Below, one piece after another: positions 56,264-64,000 of a stretch of DNA of 64,000 nt. A program made the translations under genes and the position numbers. The stretch's first letter is position 1. Every line of letters begins with the position of its first letter. The notes under the pieces were generated by a model that was not told the DNA's origin, ran no database searches, and worked only from the letters and a program-made list of their open reading frames with translations. The stretch spans positions 124,001 through 188,000 of the forward strand of contig NZ_VDMO01000008.1 in assembly GCF_006335125.1 (NCBI RefSeq). Reading direction: 5' to 3'. The stretch is from Deinococcus radiopugnans ATCC 19172 (GTDB taxonomy: Bacteria > Deinococcota > Deinococci > Deinococcales > Deinococcaceae).

Positions 56264-57313
56264 ATGCGGATTCCTCTTCTTCTGACTCTTGCACTCTCCA
56301 GCGGCGCGGGGGCGCTCACCATGACCTATCCCAGCAGCACCACCACCATCCATGAGCGGGCCGCCGACTGGGCGGGCGCGGACGTTCAGGGCACGCAGAT
56401 TCACGCGGAAGCCATCTCGCTGGCTCCTGGCCTCACGACTGGCACGCTGACCTCGGCCCCGCTGACCGTGACCGCCTTCGACGAGCTGGTGCCGTCCTGG
56501 AATGCCGTGACGCCGGGGGCGGGCAGCGTGACCGTTGAGGTGCGGGCGCGGGTAGGTGCAGAGTGGTCACGCTGGTACTCCTTTGGTACCTGGAGCAGCG
56601 CCGAGGGCCGCAGCAGCGTGAATGGCCAGAAGGACAGCGCTGGGCAGGTTATGACCGATACACTGCGCCTGAGCAAACAGGCCACCTCTTACCAGTACCG
56701 CGTGACCCTTCGTGGACAGGGAACCACGTTGCGGCTGCTGGCCTTTAACACCTCTGAACGTGCCCGCCGGAGCGCAGGTCTGGGGCAGGCCAGCGATAAA
56801 ACGGCCTGGGGCAAGGTGAACGACGTGCCGCAGCGTTCGCAAATGATCTACCCCGACGGCGGCGAGGTGTGGTGTAGCCCCACCAGCGTTTCGATGATCC
56901 TGGCCGCGCGCGGCATTGACATCAAGGTGCCGCAGGCGGCTCGGGCCACCTATGACCGCGCCTACGATGGCACGGGCAACTGGTCTTTCAATGCCGCCTA
57001 CGCCGGATCGCTGGGGCAGCGGGCCTACGTGACGCGTTTGCCCAGTCTGGCGGCCGCCGAGAAATTCACGGGCGCGGGCATTCCGCTGGCCGTCAGTCTG
57101 GGCTGGAAAAAAGGCGAGTTGCCCGGCGCGGCCATTGCCACCAGCAGCGGCCACCTGATGGTTTTAATTGGCTTCGACAAGGCGGGCAATCCCGTTCTGA
57201 ACGATCCCGCCGCCCCCAGCAACGACACCGTGCGCCGCACCTACCCGCGTGCCGCCTTCGAGAAGCTGTGGCTGACGCACAGCGGCGGCCTGAGCTACGT
57301 GATCGGGGAGTAG
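56264..57313 (+). CDS. Secreted C39-like cysteine peptidase
   Basis: The 349-aa protein has a signal peptide (MRIPLLLTLALSSGAGALTM) and a beta-rich N-terminal region. The peptidase-C39-like domain has Cys in GEVWCSPTSVSMILAA, His in TSSGHLMVLIGFDK and an acid/Asn in NPVLNDPAAPSN. Such proteins cleave leader peptides or cell-wall-associated substrates. ATG 56264 has CATAGT ten bases upstream. The nearby mobile element is between this gene and the esterase. Confidence 0.86.
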   Translation: MRIPLLLTLALSSGAGALTMTYPSSTTTIHERAADWAGADVQGTQIHAEAISLAPGLTTGTLTSAPLTVTAFDELVPSWNAVTPGAGSVTVEVRARVGAEWSRWYSFGTWSSAEGRSSVNGQKDSAGQVMTDTLRLSKQATSYQYRVTLRGQGTTLRLLAFNTSERARRSAGLGQASDKTAWGKVNDVPQRSQMIYPDGGEVWCSPTSVSMILAARGIDIKVPQAARATYDRAYDGTGNWSFNAAYAGSLGQRAYVTRLPSLAAAEKFTGAGIPLAVSLGWKKGELPGAAIATSSGHLMVLIGFDKAGNPVLNDPAAPSNDTVRRTYPRAAFEKLWLTHSGGLSYVIGE

Positions 57314-57407
57314 CAGGTGCGCCGACTCGTCTGTGTCCCAGCGTCCGGGTTGTCCAGGGGCGACACCCTCCCACCCTCGTGACTCCTGACCGGGCCAAGG
57401 ACTGAAC

Positions 57408-58211
57408 ATGACAGAAACGGACGCCATCGCTCTGGCCGACACGCCCCGCACCCGCGCCAGCCTCGCCGCCGACCTCCGCGCCCTGGGTGTCCGGGCGGGG
57501 GACATGCTGATGGTTCACGTCAGTCTGAGCAGTCTGGGCTGGGTGGTCGGCGGCCCGGTGGCCGTGATCCAGGCGCTACAGGACGCGGTGACACCAGCGG
57601 GAACGGTGGTCATGCCCACCTTTACCCTGCACCTGACCGATCCGGCCGGCTGGCGGCGGCTGGCTGTTCCGCCGTCCTGGTGGGCCACCATTCGCGCCGA
57701 GATGCCCGCCTTCGACCCGGCCCTGACGCCCTCGCGCGGGGTGGGCCGCGTCGCTGAACTGCTCAGAACATGGCCCGAGGCCCGGCGCAGCAATCACCCG
57801 CACAGTTCTTTCGCCGCGTGGGGCCGACAGGCCGAATACATCACGGCGGACCATCCCCTGACGTTCTCGCTGGGGGACGGCTCCCCGCTGGCCCGCGTGT
57901 ATGACCTGGACGGGCGGGTGCTGCTGCTGGGAACGCAGAACAACACCAGCCTGCATCTGGCGGAGGTCCGGGCCGGGAAGCAGGCGACTGTGCCCTTCAG
58001 CGGTCCCGTTCTGGTGGACGGTCAGCCGAAGTGGGTGACCTTCGACGAGTGCGATTACGACGAGGACGCCTTCCCGCCCGTCAAGGCCGCTTTTGAGGCC
58101 AGCGGCGCGGTGACAGTGGGGAACGTCGGCTCGGCCACCGCGAAACTGATGTCCCAGCGGGCGCTGGTTGATTTTGCCGTGCAGTGGTGGACGGCTGATG
58201 CTCCCGGTTGA
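57408..58211 (+). CDS. Aminoglycoside 3-N-acetyltransferase family protein
   Basis: The 267-aa protein shows the Antibiotic_NAT pattern: MVHVSLSSLGWVVGGPVAVIQAL, VVMPTFTLHLTD, RSNHPHSSFAAWGRQAEYIT and LLLGTQNNTSLHLAE. Enzymes of this family acetylate the 3-amino group of aminoglycosides or transfer acetyl to related amines. In environmental bacteria the physiological substrate is often unknown, so resistance is not implied. AAGGA before the ATG supports the start. Confidence 0.9.
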   Translation: MTETDAIALADTPRTRASLAADLRALGVRAGDMLMVHVSLSSLGWVVGGPVAVIQALQDAVTPAGTVVMPTFTLHLTDPAGWRRLAVPPSWWATIRAEMPAFDPALTPSRGVGRVAELLRTWPEARRSNHPHSSFAAWGRQAEYITADHPLTFSLGDGSPLARVYDLDGRVLLLGTQNNTSLHLAEVRAGKQATVPFSGPVLVDGQPKWVTFDECDYDEDAFPPVKAAFEASGAVTVGNVGSATAKLMSQRALVDFAVQWWTADAPG

Positions 58212-58395
58212 CGTCCTGAGCGCAGGCGCTGGGCTCAGGTCACTGGGCTGGGGGTCCGGCGACGGAGCGAGCCGTTCCCTCCCACCCCGCGCTCAGGGCT
58301 CCCGACCCTACATATGGATTCCGCGTTATCACTGTCAGAAGGCAGGTCCACTGGTGGCCTGAACGCACGGGCCCTGGCCTACACTGCCCCCACGC

Positions 58396-59217
58396 ATGGA
58401 CTTTCCCACCACCTGCCCCAGTTGTGGCCGCGAGAACCGCGCCGAGTACGCCGACAGCAGCGTGCATGACCTGAACTGCGCGCACTGTGGGGCACGCTAC
58501 TGCGTGCTGGTGCGCAAGCAGAAGTTCGAAGTGCTGTTCGATCTGGGCACCCGCGCCCTGATGGACGGTTACGCCCGCGAGGCGGTGGCGAGCTTCGCGG
58601 CGGCGCTGGAACGCTTTTTCGAGTTCTATGTGCGCTCCTACGCGCTGGAGCGCGCCTCGGACACGGCGGCGGATTTCGGGGAGGCGACGGCGGCGCTGGC
58701 CGGCACCTGGCGGCACGTCGCCAGCCAGTCCGAGCGGCAACTGGGCATGTTTGCGCTGGCGTACCTGCTGCGCGAGGGCCGTGAGCCGGATTTCCTGACG
58801 TCCACGGCGCTGGGTGCGGACTTCCGCAACCGCGTGATTCACCGGGGCGAGTTGCCCGCCCGCGCCGACGTGGAGGCCTACGCCGCGCAGGTCTTTGCCC
58901 TGATCGACCGCCTGCTGACCGAACTGGGGGACGGCGCCAAGCAGGCCGAACTGGCCCAGGAGCAGGCGTTTGCCCTGCACATCGCCGCGCTGCCCGACGG
59001 CGTGACCGCCGTGTTCGAGGAGCATCCGGGCATGTTCCGCGCCCGCCGTTTCGGCCTCCTGGCCCCCATGTCCAAGCCCGGCAAGACCGAGGCCCAGCCT
59101 CCCGCAAAAAGTGGCATGAACAGCGCCCGGGCGTACCAGCAGGCCCAGCAGCAGGCGCTGTTTCAGCGGGCGCTGGCGGAACGCGGCGAGCTGTTGAAAC
59201 GGTTCAAGGGCGGGTAG
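58396..59217 (+). CDS. Zinc-ribbon protein with HEPN-like domain
   Basis: The 273-aa protein starts with a zinc ribbon (CPSCGRENRAEY ... CAHCGARYC, residues 7-36). A helical region (residues 45-170) contains LGADFRNRVIHRGELP, where RNRVIH matches the R-N-x3-H core of HEPN domains, many of which are RNases in defence or toxin systems. A basic, Gln-rich C-terminus ends it. ATG 58396 has TACACT ten bases upstream. No partner antitoxin gene is adjacent; the adenine deaminase gene follows. Confidence 0.7.
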   Translation: MDFPTTCPSCGRENRAEYADSSVHDLNCAHCGARYCVLVRKQKFEVLFDLGTRALMDGYAREAVASFAAALERFFEFYVRSYALERASDTAADFGEATAALAGTWRHVASQSERQLGMFALAYLLREGREPDFLTSTALGADFRNRVIHRGELPARADVEAYAAQVFALIDRLLTELGDGAKQAELAQEQAFALHIAALPDGVTAVFEEHPGMFRARRFGLLAPMSKPGKTEAQPPAKSGMNSARAYQQAQQQALFQRALAERGELLKRFKGG

Positions 59218-59264
59218 GCGCAGGCCGGGTTGGACGGCCTGCCCCCCGCCCCCTACACTGCCGC

Positions 59265-60935
<1,671 letters not shown>

Positions 60936-60989
60936 GCCGCCGTCTCAACAGCCGCTTCAAGGCGGTGCCGGGGGAAATCGCAAATGGGA

Positions 60990-61023
60990 GAGAGCCGCCT
61001 GACAGGAAGTTCAGGCGGCTCTC
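60990..61023. terminator. Bidirectional terminator between ade and asd
   Basis: Perfect 13-bp stem GAGAGCCGCCTGA/TCAGGCGGCTCTC with an 8-nt loop, between convergent genes. A GTTTCC tract follows on the plus strand. Confidence 0.85.
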
Positions 61024-61037
61024 GTTTCCCGGCAGCT

Positions 61038-62057
<1,020 letters not shown>

Positions 62058-62227
62058 ACTTGGTCTCCTTCAAAAAAAATCCGCCACGCGGTCTGCGGGC
62101 GGCGGTGATTCAACAGGCCGCCGCTACGAGGCAATCGTCGTGAGGGCAGCGCGGCTCATGTGTGCAGGGTAGAGGCTGCCGGGAGGGCGGGTCAAGCGGG
62201 CTGGCTAGCCTGTGCCCTGGTCCCGCC

Positions 62228-62527
62228 TCACTTTTTCTTACGCAGAAAGCTGAGCCATCCGGCCCGCTCCGGGCGCGGTCCAGGGGCGAAATCCTCCATC
62301 TTGATCTCGGCCTCGGGATGCGGGGCGGCCTCCCAGCCCAGCGGCGTGGCGATCAGTCCGCCGAAGCGTCCGGCGGCGTACAGGGCATGTTCCCGTTCCT
62401 GCGCCTCGGTGAGGGCGCGGGGGTCTGCCAGACCCTGCAGCATGGCCTGCAGGCTGTCGTCGTCGCAGTCCCAGCACCCCTGCGAGAAGGTGGCTTCCTT
62501 GCCGTAAATCCTGATCCTGACGGGCAT
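62228..62527 (-). CDS. Conserved small protein of unknown function
   Basis: The 99-aa product begins [30 protein letters not shown], with CWDC near residue 18, and ends with a basic tail. GGAG seven bases before ATG 62527 supports the start. The CWDC pair could bind a metal or be redox-active; no family was recognised. It lies upstream of asd in opposite-gap spacing. Confidence 0.7.
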   Translation of the reverse strand: MPVRIRIYGKEATFSQGCWDCDDDSLQAMLQGLADPRALTEAQEREHALYAAGRFGGLIATPLGWEAAPHPEAEIKMEDFAPGPRPERAGWLSFLRKKK

Positions 62528-62605
62528 CTGTGTTCTCCGGTGGGGTGGGCGTGGATTGTTTGACCCCTCCAGAATAGCGCAGCCGTCCCCGCAGCCCCGC
62601 GCGGC

Positions 62606-63214
62606 TCAGCGAACCTTCTCGCCCAGCCGCGACTCCTTGCCCGCCGTCAGCCGCCCGATGTTGGCGCGGTGCTGCCAGATCAGCAGCGCGGCCAGGAACA
62701 GGATCACCAGGGTCAGCCAGCCGGGCCGGCCCAGCGCCACCACCAGAATGCCCGCCGTCAGGGCGCCCAGAATGCTGCCCGCACTGACAAAGCGGGTCAG
62801 CCACATGGTGAACACGCCCAGCACGAAGGCCCCCGCGCCCGCCACCGGATCGAGGACGGCGATGGTGCCGAAGCTGGTGGCCACCCCCTTGCCGCCCCGG
62901 AAGCCCAGGAACGGGCTGAAGTTGTGCCCGATCACGGCGGCCACCCCGCACAGCCCCACCCATTCCGGCGGCAGGCCCAGGGCGCGCGCCAACCAGACTG
63001 CCAGCGCCCCTTTCAGGATGTCGAAGGCGGCCACCAGGAACGCCGGACCCTTGCCCAGCGAGCGCAGCACATTGGTGGCGCCGCTGTTGCCGCTGCCCAC
63101 CTTGCGGATGTCGACGCCACGCGAATGGGCCAGCCACGACGCCGCCGGGACGGACCCGATCAGGTAGGACACCAGCACGGCCGAGAGCGCGAGCAGAAGG
63201 GTGGACACAATCAC
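62606..63214 (-). CDS. plsY: Glycerol-3-phosphate acyltransferase PlsY
   Basis: The 202-aa membrane protein uses acyl-phosphate to acylate glycerol 3-phosphate in phospholipid synthesis. Hallmarks are present: [14 protein letters not shown], the [18 protein letters not shown] motif, [21 protein letters not shown] and five to six hydrophobic helices. GTG 63214 is chosen because TACAAT lies six bases upstream (leaderless); the longer open frame crosses a tRNA gene. Confidence 0.95.
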   Translation of the reverse strand: MIVSTLLLALSAVLVSYLIGSVPAASWLAHSRGVDIRKVGSGNSGATNVLRSLGKGPAFLVAAFDILKGALAVWLARALGLPPEWVGLCGVAAVIGHNFSPFLGFRGGKGVATSFGTIAVLDPVAGAGAFVLGVFTMWLTRFVSAGSILGALTAGILVVALGRPGWLTLVILFLAALLIWQHRANIGRLTAGKESRLGEKVR

Positions 63215-63305
63215 GCCCCGATTGTAGGCCCCCGTCCGGTCCCCATGGTCCGCCAGAAAATTGAACCGGGTGCGAAAGGGCAGAGGAGGAGCGCTGCACC
63301 GCCGT

Positions 63306-63334
63306 TTGATTTTCGCCTCCTGACCCGCTACTCT
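63306..63334 (+). promoter_or_regulatory. tRNA-Ser promoter
   Basis: TTGATT (63306-63311), 17-bp spacer, TACTCT (63329-63334), about 32 bases before the mature tRNA. Confidence 0.75.
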
Positions 63335-63366
63335 GCTGTGCGCGCGCCGCTGGCGGCGGCAACGTT

Positions 63367-63456
63367 GGAACGGTGTCCGAGTGGTTGAAGGAGCACGCCT
63401 GGAAAGCGTGTATAGGGGCAACCCTATCGAGGGTTCGAATCCCTCTCGTTCCGCCA
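63367..63456 (+). tRNA. tRNA-Ser(GGA)
   Basis: 90 nt with encoded CCA and a long variable arm (TAGGGGCAACCCTA). Acceptor GGAACGG/TCGTTCC, anticodon loop CTGGAAA giving GGA, T-loop TTCGAAT. Confidence 0.95.
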
Positions 63457-63470
63457 GAGCAGCAAAGTGG

Positions 63471-63499
63471 GGTCGTGATCGCTGATTGCGGCCTTTTTT
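63471..63499 (+). terminator. tRNA-Ser terminator
   Basis: GGTCGTGATC-GCT-GATTGCGGCC stem (with G-U pairs) followed by six T. Confidence 0.75.
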
Positions 63500-63800
63500 C
63501 ATTCCTTTCGGTCTTGAAATCGACGCTGTCTCGCGAACGTGGGCACAAAAACGTGCAGACGTTCAGGCCCAAAGCGTGAAGACACGAAGACACAGGGCCG
63601 CCCGATGTCCAAATTTCCGGGTTGCTTTTGCTGTCCACAAACCAGTGGAGAGGCCGCCGGTACCTGGCCTTGTGCAACGGCAAGGGCAGACCTGCCGAGA
63701 GGAGTCCAACGACACCAGGCGAACGGCTTCTCCACGCCCTGCTCAGAATCTCTAAACCTGCCCTCACCCCCGCGAGGGTCCGGCAGCGCACACTGAACCC
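63500..63800. other. Gene-free stretch upstream of the last gene
   Basis: About 300 bp with no supported reading frame or RNA. A CACACT hexamer (63790-63795) six bases before the ATG at 63801 is the probable -10 of the following gene. Confidence 0.5.
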
Positions 63801-64000
63801 ATGCTGGATAACATCCTGAATTCTGTCAAGCGCGGCGCCGAGCGTGTGCAGCGCCGGGGCGAGGAAGTCGCGCAGGTGGCGAGGTTGCGCCTGGAAGTCT
63901 TTCAGCTGGGCCGGGAGGTGGACAGCCATTTTGCCCGCCTGGGCCGCGCTTACCACGCCGGGGCCGAACCGGACACCCTGAGCGGTATTCAGGACGAGAT
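63801..64000 (+). CDS. Coiled-coil protein, N-terminal part
   Basis: Starts [20 protein letters not shown] and runs off the window edge after 66 residues. The visible part is a charged amphipathic helix region ([20 protein letters not shown]), probably coiled coil. ATG 63801 has CACACT six bases upstream. Function cannot be said from this fragment. Confidence 0.65.
   Translation, partial: MLDNILNSVKRGAERVQRRGEEVAQVARLRLEVFQLGREVDSHFARLGRAYHAGAEPDTLSGIQDE

Noticed and set aside
57408..58211. Acquired antibiotic-resistance gene
   Set aside because: The AAC(3)-family gene matches its surroundings in base composition and has no mobile context; family membership alone does not show resistance.
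58311..58335. ATATGGATTCCG resembling the TACGGATTCCG element end
   Set aside because: Only one degenerate end is visible, no partner end or TNA duplication was found; at most a relic.

Overview
The window reads as chromosomal DNA of a Deinococcus species. Supporting signs are very high GC in almost every gene, a dnaA that begins on a non-canonical ATC behind a strong Shine-Dalgarno, an EF-P with the Deinococcus/Thermus-type GRGGA loop, a CTC-type long L25, an HspR-type operator at dnaK, and many genes whose -10 hexamer sits 5-10 nt before the start codon (leaderless mRNAs). It contains the replication origin. No rRNA, CRISPR array, prophage or complete insertion sequence was seen.

Layout. 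1-5837: end of a 2-oxo-acid dehydrogenase E2 gene, a secreted protein, a two-component pair, dprA, and an NAD-dependent epimerase. 5900-12200: dnaA, oriC (nine perfect DnaA boxes, DnaA-trios, AT-rich unwinding segment), dnaN, eno and pyk, with two further DnaA-box clusters after dnaN and after pyk. 12225-18622: tyrS, a MOSC protein, a YqhA-like membrane protein, a TrmK-like methyltransferase, an AT-richer stretch with two promoter-terminator units, rpoZ, rplY, efp and a short endonuclease V-like gene. 18674-22913: the dnaK-grpE-VF530-dnaJ heat-shock cluster. 22923-28185: a second two-component pair, a class III cyclase-like protein, a UbiA-type prenyltransferase and tRNA-Pro/Gly/Arg. 28502-30324: DUF488 gene with a coupled small gene, and a GGDEF protein.

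30941-36851 is a six-gene, tightly overlapped minus-strand operon that matches the ebo (metabolite-traffic) cluster: DHQ-synthase-like, small EboA-position protein, TatD-like, TIM-barrel EboE, UbiA-like EboC and phosphodiesterase EboF. 37164-42407: secreted/anchored PPIase, tRNA-Arg, SIS-like protein, metallophosphoesterase and the DNA polymerase III delta' subunit. 42503-45447 is the most system-like accessory locus: a 47-aa secreted CGGC peptide, a 62-aa protein and an HD-GYP phosphodiesterase in one operon, divergent from a 637-aa TPR/winged-helix regulator, with overlapping -10 elements. The rest (45494-64000) is mainly metabolic: FAD monooxygenase, ferredoxin, proS, GGDEF membrane protein, rhomboid, glyoxalase-like protein, acyl-CoA ligase, nucleotidyltransferase, esterase, C39-like peptidase, AAC(3)-like acetyltransferase, zinc-ribbon/HEPN-like protein, adenine deaminase, asd, plsY and tRNA-Ser.

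Four small non-autonomous elements with TACGG...CCGTA-type ends are each flanked by a 3-bp TNA duplication (TAA or TGA). Three sit exactly on the stop codon of the upstream gene and duplicate it; the fourth has altered the C-terminus of the TrmK gene. All assignments rest on reading the translated sequence; no database search was run.
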